Notes: generated by a model not told the origin, from the letters alone. DNA of 64,000 bases from Ligula intestinalis (GCA_036362985.1 JAYGXS010000005.1:55040996-55104995), one strand, 5' to 3'. Positions 41,559 through 53,139 are shown, counted from the stretch's first letter. Made by a program: numbers and translations.

Positions 41559-43540
41559 TCATTGCAAACTAGAAAGTTTGAACAGGTACAAAATCAATGA
41601 TTTCAGGGTTATGCGCCTATTGGCCATTGCGGACTTTTCAGTCTGCGCCAATGGTCGGCATGTTGGTTGGGCGACCACTACTTTTGGATAGGGGTGATAT
41701 GAAATCGCCTTCTGGCGTCGGTTTCGGGCACGGGAGGGTCAGAGCTTGTGTAAATGTGTCTTCTGTCAGCACAGTACTGAATTCAAAAGGCGTATAGCCA
41801 CTGCTTCTGCTGTTGCCAGCACCCGTTGGCGTATGCCTTTGGAGAGGTTGGTTGGTGTCCGGTAGACAACCTGAAAGGCTTCACTAGTATCGACTCGGTG
41901 ATTTGTATCAACCAGGTGGGCGAGGATAGAACTCGAGATCGATTTAGTTTCGCCTTTACTCAATCAGGCCAGTACGTGTTCACGTACTCTCTTTTCCAGT
42001 CACCTCGTTGTCCGGCCGATGTATCCCGCTCCACAGGAGCAAGTAAAGGAGTAAATACACATGGATGTGGCCTTCAACGGGAGTCTGTCTTTACCTTCTA
42101 ATCGTAAGAGTGGACAGTTCGTGAAAAACACACGTTAGTTTGCCGCTGGGAATGTGTTTGTGATAGCAGTCTTCAGTTATCGCTTTACCAGTTCGCTGGC
42201 TGCGTCTCCTAAGAAAGGTAGTCTTATGAATATGTCCTTCTTTTCTGCAGTTAAGGAAGTAGGCTTCTTGGTGCGTTTGTCAATATTCTTGAGGATGAAC
42301 CTTTTTGGGTATCCATTTTCAAGAAGTGTTCTGCAGCTGTTTGAGTTCTGATTCGACAGTTTCAGTAGAGCGAATCCGTCGGACTCTAGCTGCTAATCCC
42401 TGGACTAGATTTTGTTTTATATTTAGGGGAACAAATCTGTGAAAGTTGGTGTATTGTCCCGTCCAGGTTTTCTTTCGGAATACCCTACGCAGGATCGATC
42501 CATCATCCTGCCTTCGCATAAGGACATCAAGGAACGCAATTTAATTATTAACCTCGGTTTCTGCTGAAAACCTGAGCGCTGGATGCACACTGTTAAACTT
42601 CCTGGCAATAATGTCAGAGTCAACATTGGAATCAGTCAGACAGAAGAGATCATCTACATAGCGACCGTAAAATGCAAGGTCATTGATGGTGTCTCTAAGG
42701 CTCGTTTTCTCTATCTTGCCCATAAAGACATTTGCCAGAAACGGGCCAAGTGGTGAGCCCATCGCCACTCCATCTATCTGTCTGTAGAAGTTGCCATTGC
42801 AGAGAATTTGCACATTTTGTGTGCACATCGTAAGTACTTCTTTGGGGGTTTGCAAGGGCATTCCTACTTGAAAGTTTTTGTCTCGAATGAAGTCACAGAG
42901 GTAGTTTATCCTTTCCACCATGGGTACGTTGGTAAAAAGTGATGAAACATCCAAGGTAAGCATCTTACATCCACCAATGTTCAAATCTTTTAGAGCTTCG
43001 ACAAACTCAAATGTGTCCTTTAAGCTTCGAGGGTATAGGTGACTTCCAAGAGGCTTCAGCTTTTCTACAAGCCATTTGGCAATGTTGTGATAAGAGGAGT
43101 TTCACATATCTCAGAAAGGACGCAAAGGTAGCCCCTGTTTGTGAATATTCGGAAGACCATACATTCTCGGTATCGTCGTTCCTACAGGTCTTAGTCTTTC
43201 CATCTCCTTGTCAGTCAGAAAGCCTTCTTTGTGGAGGTCTTTGAGAATTGTAGTTAACTGACCCTCGATGCCAACGGGTACTGGCAACAGCAGAAGCAGT
43301 GGCTATACGCCTATTGAATCCAGTACTGTGCTGCCAGAAGACACATTTACACAAGCCGTGACCCTCCCGTGGCCGAAACCGACGCCAGAAGGCGATTCAA
43401 TATCCCCCCATCCAAAATTAGCGGTCTCCCAACCAACATGCCGACCATTGGCGCAGACTGAAAAGTCCGCAATTGCCAATAGGGGCATAACCCTGAAATT
43501 ATTGATTTTTGTACCTTTTCAAATTTTCTAGTTTGCAATG

Positions 43541-43583
43541 ATATGGCCCTGAAGATGACTGGCCGAAAAGTATACTTTGCCTA
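43541..43583 (+). ncRNA. Hammerhead-like motif, class I, right arm of PLE 6
   Basis: GGC (stem I) pairs with GCC at 43579-43581. Core CUGAAGA lies at 43549-43555 and GAAA at 43565-43568. Stem III is AAG/CUU with loop UAUA, and the site is U43578. Stem II is poorly paired, and one extra C separates stem I from the core. Confidence 0.55.
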
Positions 43584-43879
43584 ACAAATTAACTTTTCAA
43601 GTTAAAAAATGGAAAGTTTTGAATTTGGAAGTATTTAACTTCTGGGATTTAATCGGTCCTTGATTTTCATCACTCGGCTGCGCATGGTAGCCTTTGGACG
43701 GTGTGCAATTCCGATGTCTAGTCTCGCAGGAATGCACTCGGTTGCTTCCGACACGCACTTGATGTATGGTAGCGCATGCCATATAGTACGGGCTGGTTAT
43801 TGTTGAGGCCGCAGAGGGCGAGCATGAAGGAATTGGCTTATGAAGGCCTTCGGATAGCAGTTCCGTATAAACTGGTCGC

Positions 43880-44317
43880 GGAGACATTGGACCTCACATG
43901 TGTTTCATTCCTGATTGCAGCAGTGAGTCTAGATTCTTTTGAATAGTGTTCTCACAGAGCTTCCTTCGTGAGCCACTGAATGCTTGCAGTGAAAACTGAA
44001 AAGCTGTGGGGTGTCCGTCACCTTCCTGCAGGCGATTGTTTCTTTATCGCCGTTGGAAGTTCGCACGACGGCACATCAAGAAAAGGTAGCTGCTGATCCT
44101 TTCATTCTTCCCTCGTGAATTGATATCCGCAAAGCTCGAACTAAACGTGTTCTTTCTGATGATACCAGGCGTGCCGTCAACATAATGGTGCCAAAAGATC
44201 GCGAAATGTTGCATGATGGCAATCTTTTCAGTTCCTGTTGGACCAATTCTGCTACAAAACCGGAGTTCTGTTCATACGCTTCTCCTGCAAGAGTGGAGTA
44301 GGGCTTTTGGCAAAATT
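43880..44317 (-). mobile_element. Penelope-like element 7: RT fragment
   Basis: AYEQNSGFVAELVQQELKRL corresponds to the PLE block YEQxxGxPMGSPLSGLIAE with the GxPMGSP part deleted. DQQLPFLDVPSC and the HSVAHEGSSVRTL-like block follow in other frames. It abuts the 3' end of PLE 8 at 44318. Confidence 0.6.
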
Positions 44318-44366
44318 CGAACATACGTATACTTTCAATAAATTCTCATCGGGCCATTTCATTTAT
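44318..44366 (-). ncRNA. Hammerhead-like motif, class I, 3' end of PLE 8
   Basis: AAUGGC, core CCGAUGA (one change), UUGAAA, stem III AGUAU/AUGUU around ACGU, and C as the site. The sequence after the site diverges (GAAUUUUG), consistent with the element ending there. Confidence 0.55.
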
Positions 44367-45310
44367 GTGGGAGGGGGGAGGTAATGCGTAAAAGGTAAAT
44401 TGTGGGTAAATTACGTTCAATGTTACAAGCAACTTAGTCCAGAGGATAGGGTAGGGGGTGGGGTAGTAGCAAGCGGCTAATTAAGTGGTAATTAGGGCGA
44501 AGGGGGGAAAGGGAGAAAGGATGCTCGGGGAAAAAATGCCGGTAGCTAGGTGGGCGTTGGCCATGCTAAGCTTGGGGCTTGCAGCAGGTTCTTCTGCGCG
44601 CACGAAACTGGCTTCCTCAGCCGGATAGCAGTTGCTCCTGGTGTTGCCAGCAGGCGCTGACCCAGTGACTTAGGGTAGCTTGGTGGGACCTTGTAGATCA
44701 CCCTGAAGGCTTCGTGGGGTCCACCTGATGCTCGGAATCCACCATGTGTCCTAGAATAGAGCTGTTGATGGTTCTGGTGGTATTGAATTCACCCTTCCTT
44801 CGCCATTGTGGAAGGTGTTCCTTTATCCTTTTGGATAGGCGCCGACTCGTGCGACCAATATAACCTGCTCCACAGGAGCAAGCAAAAGAGTAGATGCACA
44901 TGGAGGTGGTCTGAGTCGGTAACCTGTCCTTAAGTTCCCCAAGGAAGACCGGGTTAGTTGATAATAGTACTTGAACTCTCGCTGCTGGGAAAGTTCGTGA
45001 AACGGCCTCGTCAAGGCATCTTTTCAGGAGTTCACCTGTTGCGTCTCCTCGAAAGGGCACTTTGAGAAATGGTGCTTTCTTCTCCACAGTGAGTGTTGTG
45101 GGTTTCATTTCTTTAGCAGCCATATTCTTGGCAAAAAATCTCTCAGGATATCCGTTCTTACGGAGTAAGTCCTGGATTTTCTTGAGTTTCTCTTCAATAG
45201 TGTTTTCAGAGCAAATTGTTCTAGCTCTTTGCGTTAAGCAGCGAAAAATTATAAGTATGCGTAAACGTAAACTCGCCAATTGCTCTTCTTATTTCTGCGA
45301 TGGGAATTTT
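44318..45310 (-). mobile_element. Penelope-like element 8: endonuclease half
   Basis: 45279-44698 is open for 193 codons: NGYPERFFAKNM, PFRGDATGELLKRCLDEAVS, then CIYSFACSCGAGYIGRTSRR (GIY-YIG), RIKEHLPQW, INSSILGHMVDSEHQVDPTK. A frameshift follows and the tail LLATPGATAIRLRKPVSCAQ runs on to a class I hammerhead motif. The RT is missing. An inverted, decayed copy of the terminal sequence ('actcgccaattgctc') lies at 45252-45290, as in other PLEs here. Confidence 0.82.
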
Positions 45311-45880
45311 CGCAACCTTAAAATTCGAACAGCCTCATGAGATGTTCAATTTTGAGCGATCAATGGTTTTCGTCGTATAGCCCCTCACGTTTCCTGCGCA
45401 TGACGGCTTGTGGTGGTTGATTGGCCCCTGCCAACTGCAACTCTTGCCTATTATAGACGCTGATTGCTACCTAATTAAGTGTGGCATACTAAGCCGTAAA
45501 AATCCCGCTTATTCTTTTCTACCTTTAACTTCAAGCAACTAACACCGAAATGACTCGTAGAGGGATCACACGTTGCTGCCACTGGAAGTATGTAAACTTG
45601 GGCTGAATTTACGCTGCACATTCACATACTTTGCGCCCTATCTAGCCATTCGAAGTTTGAATTGAATTAAGTCAAAACAGTGTGGCGTCGGTTAGATTGT
45701 GAAAATTAAGGCATAGACTGTAATGGCTGTAGGATCATTAATATATTTTGAACCCGGTTTGATCAGTTCACATATCTTTGGATGGCACCAAACGACTACA
45801 AAATTATAATCACATTCATATTTAGTCTCTCAGACTATGCTTGACTTTCCCACTCAAGGAAATGTACTTACGTTATTTAT
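45311..45880. other. Unassigned spacer
   Basis: No gene or repeat partner was recognised. Confidence 0.4.
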
Positions 45881-45884
45881 CATT

Positions 45885-46330
45885 GGAACAATGGTCATAA
45901 TAAGCCTGGTTCCTTAAAAGAATCGGAGTCATGAGAGGCCAGAGTGGTATGACTAGTTTATTCTGTACAGAGGGAGTGGAGAATAGACAGGAAAAAGTCG
46001 ACTGTCGGAAGAGTGTAGGTCTGTACTCGAGTGGAGCGGAATCCGAAGTCCCAGTCTGGCCGCAGTCAACACAGCGGTCACCAAGGGTGATCTTCGTCTG
46101 AGTCATCATTGAACATGATTGGTCAGACGGGGAGAGGTTATTGGCCAGACCAGACGGGAGTGCGCACGTGCGCCCTTGTCGCACGAAGTCGAAGATGGAG
46201 TATCGGAGTGTGCACGCGTTGGTAACCATGGGGAATCGAGAATTGATGCAGGCTGCGGTCACCGAGGCCGGTCGACAGGGTGCCATCATCTGACCTCATG
46301 CGTGGCGTGCACGCGTTGGAAGTAAGTAGG
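45885..46330 (-). repeat. Dispersed repeat R-D, copy 3
   Basis: It contains 'gcctggttccttaaaag' and 'gtttattctgta' in the minus orientation, matching copies 1 and 2. The GC-rich part to 46330 has overlapping open frames without domains. Confidence 0.55.
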
Positions 46331-47750
46331 GCTGAAGTCACTACAAGATTGCACCTCAAATATCTAATAGGCACGAAGAAAATCCCTATGTGCTGGCGAT
46401 TTTGACTCTAGCTATTGTCCTGCTTTACTAGTTGCCAGTTCGAGAGCCGGTGTTTTACGCTAATTAGAACCGCCCGGATGAATTTAAGCTAACATTGTTG
46501 TGTCCGGCTTCCTCTTTCAAGGGAAACTGCCTCAAGGTCATCCACTGTCGCAGTGCACGCCTTCAGACACACCGACCTACACAGATTTGACCGACTTCCA
46601 CTCCGACTCATATGCAGGAGCCTGCCCCCCCCCCCTAGCGCTTTACCAGCGGCCACTGCCATCTGAGACAGCAACTGGGAGTTCTGAACACAATAAACCT
46701 CTCTCACAGTTGACTTCTGTCTCTTACCACGAACCCGCCAATTCGACCTGATGATTGTAATGCCCAATCACTATTTAGACGCTACAAAAAGTCCATACTT
46801 GTAGACACACTGATAGCATGCCCCCAAATAGCTATCCACCTTTTCAACTTTTTTATGACCTATCCTCGACACCTGCTGCCGCTACAGCCGACACAGGTTT
46901 GTAGATTTATGCTTCATAATTCTTACGTGAACTTGAAGTGTTGGGGCAAAACGTCTGAGGTTTGGTCCGAAAATGCCCTTGTTGAGAGTATGATAAATCT
47001 AAATCACTGATTTGTGGGCTGGCGTAAGGACTAGTCATAGTTTATGGCTGCATTGCCCATGGAAATCATGAAAGCGTCTTGATTTGACGCTCCGCTCACA
47101 CCTAGATCTGTGCACCCAATTTCAGACGATTGGCTCTACAAATTCACTCCCATACAGGTTTGCGTAAATGCGTATTAAGTCGTACACTGGAAACCGAAAA
47201 ATCTCTCTGTGCTTGCGGCATGCACAAACGGGCAACGCTAGGCCCCTCCTTGTCCGACAACTGGGCCGCGTACATCTGAGCCGCTTGCGTAAACCTAGTC
47301 GGTTGGTAGGTAGGTAAACAGGACCTCGCGACCCAATTTCCAACTCCACTCCAGCACCATACGTGCGTTTTGTTTCACTCAGCTCCTCGCGACCACTATT
47401 GGGAGAAATCGCGGGCAGTACACACACTTTTCTATCAGGCCAAAGGAAGTAGACAAAACGCAGTCACGTAGAATCTCGCGACGCCCGTTCCCAGACTGTC
47501 ATCGGGAGGGGGGGGGGGGCGGCTTTTAAGCGGCGTCAACACACGTCCCTCGCAGTTTGCTTATTCGAGAACCAAGACCGCCTACAGTCTTGTCGACCAA
47601 TCGTTCGGAATTAATGTATGTAAGCCCATGTGGTCATGGTCATACAGTCCTTAGACAGCTGAGCACACAGAACTTACACTCATTGCCTATTGACCAAAAT
47701 TGCTAGAGATACGGGGGGTGGGCGAAATTATGGATTACAAGCACAGAGCC
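46331..47750. other. Unassigned spacer with C and G runs
   Basis: It holds 'cacaataaacctctctcac' at 46689, which may be the end of a transcribed repeat, a C12 run at 46625 and a G12 run at 47508. Open frames at 46500-46751 and 47122-47427 lack domains and splice support. Confidence 0.4.
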
Positions 47751-47751
47751 A

Positions 47752-48335
47752 ACTCTGGCAACGGTAGTTTAAGTAGTGCACCTCATATATCCCTAGTCCC
47801 AGCATTTTGACCTACGAAAACGGTGGTTATAGGGGTTTTATGGGTGGGGAATCAAGACAGACAGTGGTCGATACTTTAATAACTGCTATATGCATTTTTA
47901 TTGTATTGCATTTAGAAATGCTTCTTATTTATATCTGTAGATTTTCCTAGTCTGTACTATCATTCAGCGTATTGCGGATAAACACGATAACCAAATTGCA
48001 GGTTTCTTGAAATTAGTGAAAAGTAGAAATGGTGGTTAGGAGGTCGCTTACTTCAACTTACCTGAGGTCTATCTTACCGTTCTGGAGTTAGATTAGTATA
48101 GTCCGCGGCGCGAAGCGCCGCTCATACCTTCAATTTACATGCGGAACAAATTTTTTCCAGCGGCCACGGGAAACAAATTCAATTACATTTTTCCACTTAG
48201 TGCTTATTTTTACAAATTTTCTTGATTGCCTATCCTATTCCCCCACCCCCAATACCCTATAACTATTGTTCCCGTAGGAAAAAATGCAGGGACTAGGGGT
48301 GCATGAGATGCACTACTTGAAATACATTTGCCCCA
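47752..48335. mobile_element. TIR element T1, copy B
   Basis: Left end GGCAACGGTAGTTTAAGTAG, right end (reversed) GGCAAATGTATTTCAAGTAG; the inverted similarity continues for about 90 bp. The interior is collinear with copies A and C. Flanks CCAACTCT and CCAAACAT are compatible with a decayed 8-bp duplication. No transposase frame was found. Confidence 0.68.
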
Positions 48336-48397
48336 AACATCAAGGAAATTCATATAGTAAAGTTTCGAAAGTTCCTATTTAAAAATTCAAAGGAATA

Positions 48398-48450
48398 AAG
48401 TGGGACACATTTGCTTCCGATAAATTCTCTTCAGGCCTGTACATTTATGC
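48398..48450 (-). ncRNA. Hammerhead-like motif, class I (degenerate), PLE remnant
   Basis: GGC, core CUGAAGA, AAUUUAU loop, CGGAAG in place of CGAAA, then diverged stem III. It is flanked by the 'acatttatgcagttatta' block seen beside the 30200 copy, so a solo PLE end lies here. Confidence 0.4.
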
Positions 48451-49039
48451 AGTTATTACCTCATTATATTATGTGAATTAGTAGAGGAAGGTTGAGGTTG
48501 TCAGGCTCGGGGAAAGACAAAATTTTGGTCATTAATATGATCAGCCTCAGGGGTAACTGTCCTACGAAAAAAGGTACCTAGCTGTGGGCCGTTGAATTGG
48601 CAACTTTCAGCTATGGGAGCAGCGGCGCCTTTAAGAAGAACTTTTAGGCGTACAAGACCACTTTACGTAACCTTCGTACGTTTGCTTCTGTCGTAGCAAA
48701 CACACGCCGTGCAAAGAATTTTTAATAGCCAGGGGACACATTTTAGATCAGGTGGTAAGCCTCTCCGACTTCTACGCGATGACCTGAGTCTACTATGCGC
48801 GCTGCAATGACGCTGTTTACGTTTTTTAATTGGCCATTTTCTTACAATGCTGAAAGATGTTCTCGCCCTCTTTTTGACAAACACTTGCTTGTGAGACTAA
48901 TATATTCTTCCTCAAAGGAAAACGTAAACGAAGAGATGCACATAGAGGTTGACTGGTCTCGCAATTTGTCCTTACGCTCCCCGTTTGGATGGGAGTAATC
49001 AAGAACAATATATGGGCGTCGGCTCCTCGAAAGGTCAGG

Positions 49040-49105
49040 TCAGGTCAGGTTTTTATTGAGGGAAATATAGGTAAATACCTTTGAACTCCCTATTGGTACA
49101 GTTTT
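49040..49105 (-). repeat. LINE-C 3'-end fragment
   Basis: 'tttttattgagggaaatata' and 'cctttgaactccctattgg' match the 17825-17880 tail in the same orientation. It is preceded by a short GGTCA tandem (49034-49048). Confidence 0.55.
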
Positions 49106-49166
49106 TTCAATGCATTTGATCTGCAGAACATTTCAGAACAGTGACGTTGCCAGAAATTTGAGGGCC

Positions 49167-49248
49167 GACAGTGAAAAAACTCCTTAGGCATTGTTTAGAA
49201 GTCTAGGGGTTTGAATGCCATTTGAGAGATTTAAGGAGAAAAACTGTC
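49167..49248. repeat. Short TIR repeat (GACAGT family), longer form
   Basis: GACAGTGAAAAAACTCCTTA at the left and GGAGAAAAACTGTC at the right enclose about 45 bp. Compare 17364-17406. Confidence 0.5.
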
Positions 49249-50029
49249 GCCCGGGGGAGGGGGGGGGCTGCAGAGTATATTCGAAGCTGATGGCCTGTGC
49301 TAAGAGTGTTTGAAGCATGTCAGGGAGAGTCCATCGCGGTTTTCACCATAATACCAAGGGTCCCACAAAGAGAAGGTTGCGGAGGTCACGCGAACCTCAT
49401 CGAGTGTCGGCGATGCACCCATCGTACACCCTTGTTGGTTTAACGTGCCTGCCTGCTAATTGACAGAAGAAATATAATCGGTAGTTTTCTCAACAAACAT
49501 ATTGCTGAAAATTAGCGAGTAGGATGTTTTTTATAATGTGATTATTCACAATTTGCATTCGGCAACTGGCAGTTTATTTTCGGGTGTCTGATACAGTTGG
49601 TTTTTGGCGCCTTCTTAGGAGTTCACTGGCCACCTCCCCTTGAAGTGGGCCTCGAAGTAGGTCGATTCCTGTTTGCAGTTAGCACCGAAAATTTGACAGT
49701 CTTTCAGTCATTCTGTCGGCGAATATTTATCTGGGGACGAAGTTGCAAAGCTTCTAGTTTGTCCATGCATATATTCGCTAGAAGTGAGCAAATAGCTACT
49801 CCGTTAAACTACTCGTACAGGTTTTTTTTGTCAAATAGGAACTGCACATTCCAGGTGCACCTTAATTGTAATTTATGTCTGTCCGACGCCCTCCTAACTC
49901 TTGACGCCACAGACAAGGTCACTCAGAGCATAGGACTTCACGCAAAAGAAGTTTTCCCGCGTGCTTCGAGACATGCGCAAGCGGACGGGTGACCGCCACT
50001 GCTGCCAGTGTGGCTTGACCTCAATCCGT
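49249..50029. other. Unassigned spacer
   Basis: An open plus frame (49597-49992) reads through without a recognisable domain or splice context. No repeat partner was seen. Confidence 0.35.
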
Positions 50030-50720
50030 CCAATGAGATTCCCGCTTTAGTAGACTGACCTCATTTAGTAGGTTGGCCTCAATCCGTGGGACAAAGACGA
50101 CAATACGATGTCTACCTTCAGGCATCAATCCAGACACGACCCGACTAGGGAACGGTTGCACTAGTCCGCGAGTCAAAACTTTTTCCATCTATTCTCCTAT
50201 CCTTCTGCAGAATACATTATTATTTAGTTGGTTTGGCAGATTTTGTTAATTTAGTTGACCCACCGAATGCGGTGAGTTTTTCACAATTGGGTCAACTAAA
50301 TTAACAAAATATGCCAAACCAACTAAATAATTACGTTAGCCTAGTAGTCATTCTGGTGGATTCTAGATGATTGCTTAGGAAATCCTGCTTGGGCAGTCAA
50401 CTTGCTGTCCAGCATTGGTGGATTCCATGTGAGCGGCAAAGTTGGGCGAATAATATTGATCCAAGTGTGATTAAACTCACGATGTGAAGCGCGACATTCG
50501 TAGCTCAAGTAGGTAGAGCGTTGGCTTAGCTAAAAGGCCACTCTCCTATGCGGGTTTGAATCCCGCCGAATGCCACGAGTTTTTTCACAATTGGGTCAAC
50601 TAAAAGAATGCATTATTCCTTACAATCTGGTTTTCTCACCGTCTTATCCCCTCACCTAAATGAACCATGGGCCTGGAAAATCGTAGCTGTTAGGGTTAAC
50701 CTTCTAAGCCTTAAAAACTG
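50030..50720 (+). repeat. Dispersed repeat R-D, copy 4, split by SINE-1
   Basis: The left half ends 'ttccatctattctcctatcc' and the right half resumes 'ccttacaatctggttttctc' up to 'ttagggttaacc'. The order of blocks equals the copy at 53140-53410, and the SINE lies exactly between the halves. Confidence 0.65.
50222..50605 (+). mobile_element. SINE-1 (tRNA-derived), copy 3, with 12-bp target duplication
   Basis: It is flanked by GAATACATTATT (50210-50221) and GAATGCATTATT (50606-50617), 11 of 12 matching. The element begins with a near-perfect palindrome of its own tail (50222-50340; 'ggtttggcagattttgtt' against 'aacaaaatatgccaaacc'). Next come the unique left part and the tRNA-like head at 50493-50574 (A box TAGCTCAAGTAGG, T arm GGTTTGAATCC). 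The tail ends 'gggtcaactaaaa'. Confidence 0.8.
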
Positions 50721-51129
50721 TCAATACATTCACTGGCGTTCGTATATCCTGTGGAGTAGAGGTTAAGGTTTGCCGTATGTAACTGACTGGTCCTGCGACC
50801 AGCACATTCCTGAAAAGAGTCGAGACATATAGTGAAAACATCAGCATACAGTTTATGTCGAGGTCTTACATGACGTCCATGCATTAAAAGGTATTTCGGA
50901 GGTTTTGCTGCGCTCGACAACCCTATATTGCCTTGAGCTTGTCCGCTATCAATTTTGCTATCACAGCATGGCGAGTTTTCCATACCTAAAATGGACGAAT
51001 GGATGTACCAGCCTATTGGATCTTCAGTAGGCCATAAAATCCAGGTTTGTGCATGCCTGTGGGACGAAGACGTTCTAATTCATGCTCGCTTGTGAAGTGG
51101 TCCTTTTGAAGGTTTCCCAAACAGTCAGT

Positions 51130-51545
51130 CGGTTGCTTTTCAACCTCATCCGTATGATCCTCCTTCCCTTCTTTGTCTTTCTAAACTTTTCTGCGCCCTA
51201 CAATAAATGCACGTATCCTAAGGTCCTCACTTCGTCGCCTCGCCTCTGAATAGGAAACTTTTCTACTAGGATTCAACAAAGCTCCAAAGTAAATGTCCAC
51301 CAAGTAGTGAGAGTTAAACAGCCCCTTTCTCAACATAGTCTCTTTACTCTTGAGTGCAGGGCATGATAACTATGACCGGTAATTGGAGGATGTCATGTTT
51401 CCGGCCGCTGGATTGTGGCACTACCACTATACAAGCGCCAGCGGTTTGATCAAAAAATAGGTCTCCGACAGCTGGCGCGTAGGACGAACGCAGTCCTTTT
51501 GATAGCAGCACAGAAGCAAGGCGACCGCTCTTTTTCCTTTTTAGC
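51130..51545 (+). repeat. Dispersed repeat R-B, copy 1
   Basis: It matches 54510-54905 in the same orientation through 'aaacttttctgcg', 'gcacgtatcctaagg', 'tgagagttaaaca', 'gcgccagcggtttgatcaaa' and 'gcagtccttttgat'. A shorter copy lies at 53955-54150. It has no coding content; its class is unknown. Confidence 0.65.
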
Positions 51546-51589
51546 ACTGCACCCACTCCACCTCAGGCGACTGATTAGATAGGCTGTGG

Positions 51590-52115
51590 CTTGTTGATGG
51601 CGGTGAGGGGAGAGAGTGAGGTCGACCCTTAGCGCATTTTCTCCTCACTAAAAACAATCTGATAAGATTGAAACTATCACGGTACGCTAACAGCCGTGGC
51701 TTGGAGGGGTTACCAACTGACGGGATAACTTGGACACAGCTGACTAGCGAGTCGACAGTCAGGATGCAATGGCTCCTTCTTAATGTGGCATTTGTGCCGC
51801 TCCCGGGCGGAATCTACATGGCAAGTTGACGGGGTTGTGACGGGTGTTGGAGTGTGTTTCGCGCCCACAGCTTGCGTCCTCCAACACCCCCGATCCTCTC
51901 GACTTTTGTCTTGACATCGGCGATGTCCACCATTTGCCCGAGAGCAGGGATGGTGCCTACGGCCAAGTAAAGTGAAAGTAAAGTGGCCGCCATATATACC
52001 CACTCTAAACCTCCACCCCGTGTGAGAACGGTGACAAGACAAAGTCGAGATGGTCGTGCAGGGGATCAGGCGTAAGCCGCTTTCTCCGGATGCAGCGGGT
52101 ACTACAGCACTGTCT
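51590..52115 (-). repeat. Dispersed repeat R-A, copy 3
   Basis: Inverted relative to the copies in intron 2: 'tgcaatggctccttctta', 'gaggggttaccaactgacgg' and 'gtgaggtcgaccct'. The region up to 52115 continues the match with 'gacaaagtcgag'. Confidence 0.6.
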
Positions 52116-53139
52116 ACCATCACTCACCTACAGAATGTGTTAAGTCTAGACTTTAGCAAGCCAGGACTGGTACTGCTACCACTAATACTGCTATTTATAA
52201 CACTTCTTTCTAGGGTGTAGCTGAGTGATAGTATTTGCTATTATTGTTACTGACTGTTTAATAAGGCAAAGAAGACGCTGATTAAAGGCCGCACTGGGAT
52301 AGTATCCCCTAAATCTCGGCAAGAAGTCTAGTAGTACTGGTGCTGCCACTGACGCCCCCATTCGTCAGAGGTGACGTTGATTAAGCCAACGCTAGGGGTC
52401 ATATTCCCTTTGTCTCAAAAAGGAGTGCGAATCTGGGTTTAAAGTATTTCTAGTAAGTCAATGCTTGGATCCTGTGCATAGCAGTGCTTGCCTTGGGTTC
52501 CTTACTCTCAACTCTGTCCATAAAACTGTGTACTTTTCTACTAGGTACGGACTAAACGAGCTGCTTCTTTAGGTACGTGCCTATGCTAATCGCGCTAGGT
52601 TCTAGTAATCATGCTTACTAAAGCCAGTAGATAGTAGGCTTTTTATACTGCCTGTGTGTGCTTTTTAAGAAGTCGCACCCAGAATGCGCTCCCAATCTGT
52701 GTGAGGTAATATTGATTAGCATTTGGATACTAATAGAGCGTTTGTAAAGTAATGCACAAGTCCTACCATGCCCTTATGTCCAGCAGTTTGCCGTCTATAG
52801 GCTACATTTAGGCCTGTTACAGTATCTATCTGTAGTAGTACGACAATTCAGTATCATGTAGGTGAAGTAGGACAGTCTAAGTCAGTGCATCAAGAAAAGG
52901 GCACTATTAGTGATGCTGGTAGTATTAATGGTAGTGGTGGTACTAGGATAGTGGAACTTAACGCCAACGTTGACTCATTACACCAACGCTGTGGTTATCG
53001 TGATGGCCGACCCCCGGCCTGTCTCTCGCTCAAGGACCACGGCCATCCACTGACACACACGGCTTAATCTCGTGCAATGCAACCAATCACAGGCCCACTC
53101 ACATAAGACCTCAAGTTGGTGGCTGGGGCCGGAGACACT
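52116..53139. other. Unassigned spacer
   Basis: No gene was recognised. Short motifs such as 'agtactggtgctgccactg' and 'tggtactgctaccactaat' suggest internal decayed repetition. No repeat partner outside was found. Confidence 0.4.

Larger units (their letters stand above)
41500..43600 (-). mobile_element. Penelope-like element 6 with 331-bp inverted terminal repeats
   Basis: The minus strand reads, in order: LPNIHKQGLPLRP (about 43130), LTLDVSSLFTNVP (motif A, 42955), YRQIDGVAMGSPLGPFLANV (42790), FYGRYVDDLF (motif C, 42670), WTGQYTNFHRFVP (42450), NGYPKRF (42310), CIYSFTCSCGAGYIGRTTR (GIY-YIG, 42050) and LLATAEAVAIRLL (41810). Breaks include a TGA near 43110 and a shift near 42540. The terminal blocks 41500-41830 and 43270-43600 are inverted copies, so the 3' tail of the protein is also present, reversed, upstream of the RT. 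The element is 2.1 kb. Confidence 0.88.

Noticed and set aside
45873..46374. Overlapping open frames on both strands
   Set aside because: They lie in repeat R-D and are not conserved as frames between its copies.
17613..50574. Functional host tRNA genes at 17613, 29343 and 50493
   Set aside because: All three share the same non-tRNA flanks, two show mismatches or unusual anticodon arms, and one has a target duplication. They are SINE heads.
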